A DNA stretch of 64,000 nt from Zea mays (Eukaryota; Streptophyta; Magnoliopsida; Poales; Poaceae): NCBI RefSeq assembly GCF_902167145.1, contig NC_050098.1:36946501-37010500 (forward strand), written 5' to 3'. The translations under genes and the position numbers were made by a program. The notes beneath the pieces were generated by a model. That model did no database searches. It saw only the letters and a program-made list of their open reading frames with translations, and was not told the origin of the DNA. The number at the start of each line of letters is the position of its first letter. Position 1 is the first letter of the stretch. This document shows positions 22,761-32,908 of the stretch, piece after piece.

Positions 22761-25700
22761 TGTCACACCCGGTTTCAGAAGGCAAACCGAATGCGAACCA
22801 TGTACGTGCCAGGATCAGAACTCACGTACACAGCGATTACATAAATGAACATCATCGCATAGTGCTCGAATAATAACATAAAAGAGTATTAACTTATTAC
22901 ATCACAGAGTCAGAGACATCCACATAGTCATCCAAATAACGGGTAAATCAAAGTGCTAAGCGAAACGCAGAAAAGATAGGGCCTTCACAGGCAGCTGACT
23001 GGGGGTTGCCGCCAACCCACACCTAGAACTCGTCGTAGTCTTGGAACTCCTGGAAGTCTCCTTCCACGGCTTCGTCTTCTCCTGAGCAGTGGTTGCAATG
23101 TGGACAACCTGGTGTTTTGTGGTAAAGCAAGGATGAGTACACATCAACGTACTCAGCAAATGCCCCGTTTGGTTGAAGTGGACTAGCTTTTATGTGGGGT
23201 TAGGCTCAAGCAGTTGCTTTTAGTTGGTCAAGTATTTATTGTTAGTAGAAGCCAGGTTTTACCATAAAACCCAAGTTATAATCCCAAAAAGTACCTCCTC
23301 GGAGAGGAAATACTAGAATACATAATTAAAGTCACCATCATTAACCATCATCATTAAAGTCATCATCTGAGGTGTATCTGGAGTATCTCTAATCAAAGAG
23401 GATCCCAAGGCTGCTCTTAACCGCAAGCACGACTGATATATCAGTTTCCTTACCCTCTGCAGAGGTCGCACACTTTACTCATGAGCCGTGATTCCCGTTT
23501 TGCCCGAGGATCATGACTCCCCATTGATCACTTCCTAGGTGGTCCGGCAGGGTATCACTACGTAGCCTTTACAAAGATTCCCTAGAGGTCATAGCCGCCC
23601 ATTAGGTTTCTCCAGTTTGATAAACACAGTACCTCTCCCCGCAGGAGGGTGACTAACAAAAGCAAAACGAAAGAACCTCGGCACTCAGCCTCGGCAGAGC
23701 AAGCACTGTGCCTGGACCCCATTGACGGCACGACGGCGAAGCAACTACACCTCTAGTTCCTCTAATTAATTAGCTAAGGGCATCCCATTTCACCCTCATG
23801 GTTGCACTGTTATCCCGGGTGGTCTCTCAACGAACAGGTCCTTACGGAGAGGTACTCGAGAAACAGCCCGAGTCCCCTAAATGCCACAAGTATATCATCA
23901 TATCCAGAATAAAATCATAGTATCATCATTGTATCTCATCATGTTCATTGATTAAAGTAAAGCACTAGCATGTAGCTAACCATAGTAACCCAAAAGGTAA
24001 ATCAAGGACAAGGTAAGTAGAAAGCTAGTAAATCCTTAGGTTGTTCATAGTATGCGGGACAGTGTATTATAAAGTAAATGGGACATAATGGGTCATAGGA
24101 CACTTGCCTTCACTAAACAGATGCTCAGGGTCTTCAACCTCGTAGAACTCGAAGAGCCAGATCACTTGGTCGCCAACGCTTGATCGTCGATTCCTCGAAG
24201 CTTGGAAACAAATCGCGATCTAATCGCAACGCGAAGCGAAGACAAACAGGCACAAGCAAACAAACATATATGCATAAGAACATTATGCCATTCAAAGAAA
24301 AACATAATAAAACATGCAAAATGAAATAGAGCGGGTTATTACGGTCACGCGAGAAAAAAGAAACGCGATAGTCGAAGCTACGGTCGAGAAGTTATAACGT
24401 TTACGCTACGCAAGTAGTTATCAGGACATTTAATTTGACATTATAAAATATAACTTATAACCGCTATGTAGTTTTGACTAAATCTACCACACTAGTAGCT
24501 ATCAAACAAATAACCAATATAATTAGCACGAGGGATTCTAAGCGAGGCAAATTTATGACGCATGAAACAATACGACAGCGTGCAGACGATGCGCGGACAC
24601 GCGCGACATAGCACGCGAACGACGCACGAGACAGTGCGGGCGACCGGCGCGAACGACGCGCGGACCAGCACATTACCACGTGCGGAACAGCACGCGCAAC
24701 AGGCGAGAAACTAAACAGGTGACACATTTGTACTAAACAAATATTAAATACATAAAAAGAAGTTAACTTGATATTTGTCATGTCAATGTTTATTATAAAA
24801 GTCCAAGTTGAACACTACACATTTAATCTAATGGAAATATTAATCTAATAAATATTAGTCGAGCAAACTTTAAGTTAATTGTCTAAAATATGTGACCTGA
24901 CGAATTAACGTTATTAACATGAGTGTCTATAAGCGAAAACAATTTATTATCACGCGCAGATGCGGCGCGACCTACGAGACACGCGTTAACGACGCGTGGC
25001 AAGGCAAGCAACACGTGCAAATGGCCCACGCGACGCACGCGAAACAACACGCACGACGGGCGCGACACGCGCGAGTCAACGCGGCTATGGCGCGAACAAC
25101 ACGATGACCCGCAAACGATGCCGCACACGAACAATAACAAACAAATAATTAATTAAAAGTATTTAAGCTGGTAGTAATCAAGTTAATTAACATTTATATT
25201 TATAAAGCACAAGTAAAAACTATAGACTCGTTCTAATTAAATTGTTATTTTATTAACCCTCGAACAAACCAATAATTATTTACTCAACTAAAACATGCGA
25301 CATGACGACAACGAGCGCCACCCGTGGGAACAGAGCGCGCGCATCACGTGTGAAGGAGCACACAGAAAGCGCGCACGACCACGTGTGACCACGAGCAAAT
25401 GACGCGCGACGATGCGCGCGAACAGCACGCGAAAATGCGTGCACCAGACACGCGGCGCGAACGCACGAACGGACAATGGCGACGTGCAAACAGCGCGCGA
25501 TTGACACGTGACATAATGCGCGCAACAACGAGCGAACAGCGTATGCGACACGCGAGGATCACTAACAAATATCGTTTTATACTAAACACTAAATAGATAT
25601 TAACTACAACATCTAAGTTGTTAAAATCACATTACCACGTATTTACAATCGCATAGTTAAAATCATAAATTTGATCCGATTGAGTAGTTAATTTAATGAT

Positions 25701-27008
25701 CGACAACTAAATAGGGAATTAATCAGCGCAGGGGGTAGACGCGGGATTCTCACCTTCACGATGACGCACGGCGAGGCGAGGCGAGGCGAGGCTGAAGACG
25801 TAGCTTGCTCCGGCGTGCGGTGCTCGCAAGCGAGCATGGCTCGGCGACTCACAACGGCGAGGGCGATCAACGACGAGCCAACATGGTGGTGGGGCTGCGC
25901 ACACTGGGAGACCCGATGGCAGCGGCGCGAGACTGCTGCTGCACACCCGGCTGGGCGAGCGAGATGGCTCCGAGCGTGACATCGAGGGCGGGCGAGATCA
26001 GAGATGAAGGTGCGGCGTCTGACGGCCTGTACGACGAGGTAGAGATCGATGGAGGAGCTCGACAACCGAACAAGCAGGAGGGGACGCTTGCGCGGGGACA
26101 GCAAGGACGTGCCAACGCGATGAGCTTGGACGACGGCGCTCGCTGCAGTCTAGTGAAGAGGACACCGGCACCAGGAAACCAACAATTTGGGCGACCACGA
26201 GGTGAGCGCGCTTGGGAGGTTGAGCAAGAAGAGAGCACGACTGTTGCTGGTCTCCTTCCTATGCCCGAACGTAGCTCAGACTCGCGGCGACGAGCAGAGA
26301 TCATGTCGAGGCGGACGACTGCGAGCGCGCAAGCACGCGGCGGCAGTTGCGTGGCAGTGGCCTGAGCGGACACGAGCGTAGCAAGAGGGACAGGGTGGGG
26401 GCTATTTGGGCGCATGAGAGAGAGGAGTGGGGCAAGTGATGGAGGGAGACGTGGGGAGCAGGGACGGTTCCAGAGTTTTGGCACTGTGGTCACGTGCCGA
26501 GTAGCAGAGCAGTTTTCCACCCACAAGCTGCATTTGTCGAGCGTGGAAGATGAGCAGGAGCAGGAATACTGGATAAAAAAACAATGAGGTCCACCTGTTA
26601 GCTGACGCAATTGAGAGGGAGGGAAGTGGGAACGAGCGTCATGACATTGGGCCACTCGAGAGATGCTCGTTACTTTTATTTGTTTTTTTCTTTTTTTCTT
26701 TGTTTCTTTATATATAGACATAGATATACACTTATTTATATAAATATATATGTTTTTTTTCATTTTATATCATGCCAAATAATTTAAATGAAATTAAATA
26801 CGATAGCAAGCAAAACTATGCTTCAGCATGAAATGCAGCACACAAAGCTTCCCTAGGGTTCAATTCAGTAGACTTATGCTAATATATAACAAAATAATTC
26901 CTCACTCTTTAGGCAAAAGAAAAGAAAAGCATGGAAACGAGAGAGTAACACCTGAATTTGGTGGATATTAGAAAAGAAAATTTATACCCCAAAATTCAGG
27001 GTGTTACA
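22761..27008 (-). repeat. Element B right LTR (5' LTR), 4248 bp
   Basis: On the minus strand it runs TGTAACACCCTGAATTTTGGGG to GGGTGTGACA. It is uninterrupted and gives the full LTR length. It contains the same ACGCG-rich islands (about 24540-24700, 24955-25110, 25320-25560) and GC-rich block (about 25730-26400) as the left copy. Confidence 0.92.
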
Positions 27009-27341
27009 AAGAAGATGTTCTCCTCCTATGAGAAAAACCAAGATCCCCAACGAGCTATCACATTCGGGGATGGAAATCAAGGTTTGGTCAAAGGATTGGG
27101 TAAAATTGCTATATCACCTGACCATTCCATTTCCAATGTTTTTCTTGTAGATTCTCTAGATTACAACTTGCTTTCAGTTTTGCAATTATGCAAAATGGAT
27201 TACAACTGTCTCTTTACAGATGTAGGTGTCACTGTCTTTAGAAGAAGTGATGATTCAATAGCATTTAAGGGAGTGTTAGAGGGTCAGCTATACTTAGTAG
27301 ATTTTGATAGAGCTGAACTCGACACTTGCTTAATTGCTAAG
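27009..27341 (+). pseudogene. pol: Element A pol, piece 2 (protease to GAG-pre-integrase)
   Basis: Reading resumes after the AAGAA duplication with [20 protein letters not shown]. It follows element E pol codon by codon as far as TCLIAK. It then breaks at 27341, where a foreign LTR piece begins. The codons for the next few residues (TNMGWL in E) are missing. Confidence 0.88.
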
Positions 27342-27759
27342 CAGGGTTCTCGCGTGTGTGGGCAATAGCTCTGTTAATCTGGCCTCTCACGGGCACTGTG
27401 CGGGGGTATTTATAGGTACCTGAGCGCCCAGCGCCTTGTGCTAAGGACGCATGTGCCCTCAGCTACCTAGGTTATCCCTAGAATATTCCCATAAAGCAGG
27501 GTTACAGACTGTAATTACAGGGATGCCTTTACAAATTAGGCCCGTAACACGCGGCGGCCACGCAGGGCCCGTTACAATGGGCCGGATCACACGTGGGCCT
27601 CTGAGCTGGACGAGGCCGCACTGTGGGATGACGTCGTCGCAGGCCTTCGTCTGGCGCCAAATCGAGCGAAGGGTGTCCCTGCCCGTTTTGTCTCTGTCAG
27701 ACCAGCGACTGCAGCGAAGGCCTCGAGCGAAGGGTGGCGTCTTTGCCTTCGCCCCAACA
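27342..27759 (-). mobile_element. 418-bp LTR fragment inserted in element A pol
   Basis: The right end reads TGTTGGGGCGAAGG on the minus strand, a Gypsy-type LTR start. A minus-strand TATAAATA lies at 27414-27407. The left end has no LTR terminus and no target duplication. About 15-17 bases of pol are missing at the junction, so this is an LTR insertion later trimmed together with its flank, or a filler fragment from end joining. No coding sequence is visible. Confidence 0.6.
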
Positions 27760-29292
27760 GGCTAGCTATGGCATCGCCGACTAGCACATGTTGGGATGAA
27801 GAATCTTCACAAGCTTCTAAAGGGAGAACACATTTTGGGACTAACAAATGTTCATTTTGAGAAAGACAGGATTTGTAGCTCATGTCAGGCAGGGAAGCAA
27901 GCTGGTGTTCATCATCCACATAAGAACATCATGATGACCGACAGGCCACTCGAGCTCCTACACATGGACCTATTCGGCCCGATAGCTTACATAAGCATCG
28001 GCGGGAGTAAGTACTGTCTAATTATTGTGGATGATTATTCTCGCTTCACTTGGGTGTTCTTTTTGCAGGAAAAATCTCATACCCAAGAGACCTTAAAGGG
28101 GTTCTTGAGACGGGCTCAAAACGAGTTCGACTTAAGGATCAAGAAAATAAAAAGCGACAACGGAACGGAGTTCAAGAACTCACAAATTGAAGGTTTCCTT
28201 GAGGAGGAGGGCATCAAGCATGCCCCTACACGCCACAACAAAATGGTGTAGTGGAGAGGAAGAATAGAACTCTATTGGACATGGCAAGGACCATGCTTGA
28301 TGAGTACAAGACTTCGGATCGGTTTTGGGCCGAGGCGGTCAACACCGCCTGCTACGCCATCAACCGATTGTATTTACACCGAATCCTCAAGAAGACATCT
28401 TACGAACTCCTAACCGGTAAAAAGCCAAATATTTCATATTTTAGAGTCTTTGGTAGCAAATGCTTTATTCTTGTTAAAAGAGGTAGAAAATCTAAATTTG
28501 CTCCTAAGACTATAGAAGGCTTTTTGCTAGGATATGATTCAAACACAAGGGCATATAGAGTCTTTAACAAGTCCTCTGGACTAGTTGAAGTTTCTTGTGA
28601 CGTTGTGTTTGATGAGACTAACGGCTCTCAAGTAGAGCAAGTTCATCTTGATGAGATAGGTGATAAAGAGGCTCCATGCGTCGCGCTAAGGAACATGTCC
28701 ATTGGGGATGTGTGTCCTAAGGAATCCGAAGAGCCACCACATGCACAAGATCAACCATCTTCCTCCACACAAGCATCTCCACCAACTCAAGATGAGGATG
28801 AGGCTCAAAATAATGAAGGAGAAGATCAAGGAGTTGAGCCACCTCAAGAGGAGAGCAATGATCAAGGGGGAGATGCCCATGATCAAGATGAGGAAGATGA
28901 ACAAACTCCAAGACCGCCTCACCCAAGAGTCCACCAAGCAATCCAACGAGATCACCCCGTCGACACCATCCTCGGCGACATTCATAAGGGGGTAACCACT
29001 AGATCTTGTGTTGCTCATTTTTGTGAAATTACTCTTTTGTTTCCTCTATTGAGCCACACAGGGTAGAGGAAGCACTACAAGATTCGGATTGGGTGGTGGC
29101 AATGCAAGAGGAGCTCAACAATTTCACTAGGAATAAGGTATGGCATTTAGTTCCACGTCCTAACCAAAATGTTGTAGGAACCAAGTGGGTCTTCCGCAAC
29201 AAGCAAGATGAGCATGGTGTGGTGACAAGGAACAAAGCCCGACTTGTGGCCAAGGGATATTCACAAGTCGAAGGTTTGGATTTCGGTGAAAC
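27760..29292 (+). pseudogene. pol: Element A pol, piece 3 (integrase and start of RT)
   Basis: Pol sequence resumes at WHRRLAHVG (the first codon is damaged) and runs through the zinc finger and the integrase DDE core. A deletion of about 10 bases near 28223 removes the EFSS codons before PYTPQQ and shifts the frame. A one-base loss near 29024 shifts it again before the RT region. It ends in GLDFGET at 29292, where element D entered. The same polypeptide continues at 38111. Confidence 0.9.
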
Positions 29293-30460
29293 TGAAAGGG
29301 AAATGTGCCCTTGGGCCATTTCTAAGTATTTTGGTGATTGAGTGCCAACACAAGTGTCTTTGTGTTAATCTATGTAAAATGGTGGACAAAGTGCAAATCA
29401 TATCAAAAGGTATGATTCTAGACTTAGTACATTGTTTTATGGACTAATGTATTGTGTCTAAGTGCTGGAAACAGGAAAGATTGAATTGGAAATGTCTTGG
29501 CTCGAGCAGCCAAGACTCTGCCCAGTCTGGGAGCACCGGACAGTGTCCGGTGTGCCAGGCTGGCTCGAGCGAACTGGCCGCTCTCGGGAATTCATCGGCG
29601 ACGTACGACTATAATTCACCGGACTGTCCTGTGAGCCAACGGTCGGCCGGGCCAACGGTCGGCTGCGCGATCTGCGCAAGACACGTGGCCGAGCCAACGG
29701 TCGGGAGGGGGCACCGGACTGTCCGGTGCGCCAACGGCTTCGAGGCGCCAACGGTCGACTATGCTACAGAAGGAAAGAAATCCACACCGGACAGTGTCCG
29801 GTGCGCCAGGCGGCAGAAGGCAAGATTTGCCTTCCAGGATTGCTCTCAATGGCTCCTAGCTGCCTTGGGGCTATAAAAGGGACCCCTAGGCACATGGAGG
29901 AGAAAACCAAGCATTCCTTGAGCACTCTTGATCACTCACACTTCATTCTTGCGCACTTGTTCGACATTCTAGTGATTTGAGCTCCGTTCTAGTGTGCTAG
30001 TCTCTTGAGCTTAAGTCTGGGTCTTGTGTGTGTGCTTTTGCTGTGATCTTAGTGTCTTGTGTGAGTTACTAATCCCTCCCTTGCTCCGTGCTTCTTTGTG
30101 AACTTCAAGTGTAAGGGCGAGAGGCTCCAAGTTGTGGAGATTTCTTGCGAACGGGATTAAGAAAAGCAAGCAAAACACCGTGGTATTCAAGTGGGTCTTT
30201 GGACCGCTTGAGAGGGGTTGATTGCAACCCTCGTCCGTTGGGATGCCACAACGTGGAGTAGGCAAGCGTTGGTCTTGGCTGAACCACGGGATAACCACCG
30301 TGCCATCTCTGTGATTGATCTCTTATTGGTTATTGGGTTTTGTCGAAAACTCCTCTCTAGCCACTTGGCGGTTATTGCGCTAACACTTAACCAAGTTTCT
30401 GTGGCTTAAGTTTTAAGTGTTACAGGATCACCTATTCACCCCCCCCTCTAGGTGCTCTCA
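29293..30460 (+). repeat. 5' LTR of element D
   Basis: TGAAAGGGAAATGTGCCC to GGTGCTCTCA, 1168 bp, with the TATAAAAG box at 29872-29879. Compared with the 3' copy it has lost one CACCGGAC-containing unit near 29625 and another near 29800. Confidence 0.94.
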
Positions 30461-30476
30461 ATTGGTATCGGAGCCG
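30461..30476 (+). other. Primer binding site of element D, one mismatch
   Basis: ATTGGTATCGGAGCCG follows the LTR. The seventh base of the ATCAGAGCC part is G instead of A relative to the site in element C. Confidence 0.85.
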
Positions 30477-30510
30477 TTCTCTTCAAGAAAGGGACTAACC
30501 GCCCGAAGAG

Positions 30511-32901
30511 ATGGATCCTAAGGGCAAGGGGATTGTGATCAATGACAAGGAGAAGGAGTCATTCGTCAACGAGCCCAAGGATGACAAGCCTACTGACTCG
30601 GGCTCGGGCCATAGACGCAAAGATGGGAAGAAGAAGAAGACAAGACGCATCAAGGAGATCGTCTACTACGACGACAGCGATGAGTCCACTTCTTCCCAAA
30701 AGGACAACGACGACAACGACTACGAGAGAAGGAAACCGGTTAATTCGAACTTTTCTTTTGACTACTCTCATATTCCGCAAAGTACAAATGCTCATTTGCT
30801 CTCCATTCCACTTGGCAAACCTCCTCACTTTGATGGAGAGGACTACGGATTTTGGAGCCACAAAATGCGTAGTCACCTGTTCTCTCTCCATCCAAGCATA
30901 TGGGAGATTGTGGAAAGTGGAATGAAATTTGATAGCTCGGATAGTCCTATGTTTATCAATGAACAGTTTCATAGAAATGCACAAGCTACTACTGTGTTGT
31001 TAGCCTCTTTGTGTAGGGACGAGTACCATAAGGTGAGCGGCTTGGACAATGCCAAGCAGATCTGGGACACCCTCAAGATCTCTCATGAGGGGAACGACGT
31101 CACCTTACTCACCAAAATGGAGTTGGTGGAGGGCGAGCTTGGAAGATTCGCAATGATAAGGGGCGAGGAGCCAACCCAAACATACAACCGGCTCAAGACC
31201 CTTATCAACAAAATAAGGAGCTACGGAAGCACGCGATGGACGGATCACGATGTCGTCTGCCTAATGCTAAGGTCTTTTATTGTACTTGATCCACATTTGG
31301 TGAACAATATTCGTGAAAATCCCAGGTACACCAAGATGTCGCCCGAAGAAGTCCTTGGAAAGTTCGTAAGCGGGCGAATGATGATCAAGGAGGCAAGGTA
31401 CGTGGACGACGCGTTGAACGGTCCAACCCATGAGCCTCAACCCATTGCTCTCAAGGCAACGAGAAGCAAGGAGGCGCTACCTAGCAAGGTGGCGCAAGTT
31501 GAGGCGGCCGGGCTCAATGAGGAAGAGATGGCCCTCATCATCAAGCGCTTCAAGACGGCGCTAAAGGGTCGCAAGGGACAGCCAAGCAAGACCAAGACAA
31601 AAGGGAAGCGTTCATGCTTCAAATGCGGTAAGATTGGTCATTTTATTGCTAACTATCCCGATAATGAAAGTGACCAGGAACAAGGGAGCAAGAGGGAGAA
31701 GAAGGCATACAAGAAAACTAAGGGCGAGGCACACCTTGGAAAGGAGTGGGACTCGGATTGTTCGTCATCCGACTCCGAAAATGAAGGACTCGCCGCCACC
31801 GCCTTCAACAAGTCATCCCTCTTCCCCAACGAGCGTCACACATGCCTCATGGCAAAAGAGAAGAAGGTATGTACTCGAGACAGCACTACTTATGATTATT
31901 CTAGTGATGATGAATCTAGTGATGAAGAAATAGATTACTCTAGTTTGTTCAAGGGATTGGATAGAACTAAAGTAGATAAGATTAATGAATTGATTGATGC
32001 CTTGAATGAAAAGGATAGAATCTTAGAAAAACAAGAGGACCTTTTATATGAAGAGCATGACAAATTTGTAGAGGCACAAAAATCTTATGCTTTAGAAGGT
32101 AAAAGAAATGAAATGCTTTCTTGTGAACTATCTTCTTGCCATGAGACAATTTCTAGCTTAAGGAGCATAAATGATGGTTTGAATGCTAAGTTAGAGATAG
32201 CAAGTAAATCTAAATCTTGTGTAGAACATGTTATGATTTGCAATAGGTGTAAAGATTTTGACATTGATGCTTGTAGTGAACACATAGCTTCTATTGCAAA
32301 ATTAAGTGATGAAGTAACTAGTCTTAATGCCCAACTTAAGACTAGCAAAAGTGAATTTGACAAATTAAAATTTGCAAGGGATGCCTACACGATTGGCAGA
32401 CACCCCTCAATTAAGGATGGTCTTGGCTTCAAGAGAGAAGCCAAGAACTTAACAAGCCATAAGGCTTCCATCTCCGCCAAGGAGAAAGGGAAGGCCCCTA
32501 TGGCTAGTAGTGTGCAAAAGAACCATGCTTTTATGTACCATGATAGGAGACAATCTAGAAATACTCATAGGAGGTGTAATGCATATGATGCTTTTGATTC
32601 TCATGCCATGTTTGCTTCTAGTTCTTCCTATGTGCATGATAGAAATGTTGGTAGGAGAAATGTTGTTCATAATATGCCTAGGAGAAATGTTGTTAATGTT
32701 CCTAGGAAAGTCAATGAACCTTCTACAATATATCATGCTTGCAATGCTTCATTTACCATTTGTAGAAAGGGTAAGAAGGTAATTGCTAGGAAATTAGGGG
32801 CAAGATGCAAGGGAGATAAATCTTGCATTTGGGTCCCTAAGACAATTGTGACTAACCTTGTAGGACCCAACAAGAGTTGGGTACCTAAGACCCAAGCCTA
32901 A
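30511..32901 (+). CDS. gag: Gag polyprotein of element D, mutated zinc knuckle
   Basis: This 796-aa Gag is colinear with Gag of element C: charged leader, gag-polypeptide domain, knuckle region, acidic stretch, coiled-coil segment, C-terminus WVPKTQA. In the knuckle at residues 369-382 the last cysteine is Tyr (CFKCGKIGHFIANY; TAT at 31654-31656 where C has TGT). The CX2CX4HX4C zinc site is therefore incomplete, and RNA binding is probably impaired. The frame is otherwise open from the usual ATG, so it could still be translated. Confidence 0.9.
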   Translation: MDPKGKGIVINDKEKESFVNEPKDDKPTDSGSGHRRKDGKKKKTRRIKEIVYYDDSDESTSSQKDNDDNDYERRKPVNSNFSFDYSHIPQSTNAHLLSIPLGKPPHFDGEDYGFWSHKMRSHLFSLHPSIWEIVESGMKFDSSDSPMFINEQFHRNAQATTVLLASLCRDEYHKVSGLDNAKQIWDTLKISHEGNDVTLLTKMELVEGELGRFAMIRGEEPTQTYNRLKTLINKIRSYGSTRWTDHDVVCLMLRSFIVLDPHLVNNIRENPRYTKMSPEEVLGKFVSGRMMIKEARYVDDALNGPTHEPQPIALKATRSKEALPSKVAQVEAAGLNEEEMALIIKRFKTALKGRKGQPSKTKTKGKRSCFKCGKIGHFIANYPDNESDQEQGSKREKKAYKKTKGEAHLGKEWDSDCSSSDSENEGLAATAFNKSSLFPNERHTCLMAKEKKVCTRDSTTYDYSSDDESSDEEIDYSSLFKGLDRTKVDKINELIDALNEKDRILEKQEDLLYEEHDKFVEAQKSYALEGKRNEMLSCELSSCHETISSLRSINDGLNAKLEIASKSKSCVEHVMICNRCKDFDIDACSEHIASIAKLSDEVTSLNAQLKTSKSEFDKLKFARDAYTIGRHPSIKDGLGFKREAKNLTSHKASISAKEKGKAPMASSVQKNHAFMYHDRRQSRNTHRRCNAYDAFDSHAMFASSSSYVHDRNVGRRNVVHNMPRRNVVNVPRKVNEPSTIYHACNASFTICRKGKKVIARKLGARCKGDKSCIWVPKTIVTNLVGPNKSWVPKTQA

Positions 32902-32908
32902 ATTTGCC

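Larger units (their letters stand above)
6655..27008 (-). mobile_element. Element B: non-coding long-LTR retrotransposon (LARD-like)
   Basis: The insertion is bounded by TGTCACACCC at 6655 and GTGTTACA at 27008 and flanked by the duplication AAGAA (6650-6654, 27009-27013). Without element C it is about 11.4 kb: two LTRs of ~4.25 kb around a 2.9-kb interior. Orientation is minus because a primer site lies inside the right LTR and a polypurine tract inside the left one. No gag or pol motif is visible on either strand. Long LTRs with a non-coding interior fit the class called large retrotransposon derivatives, which depend on helper elements. The LTRs differ by roughly 1.5 percent in the first 1.6 kb by my count. 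Confidence 0.85.
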
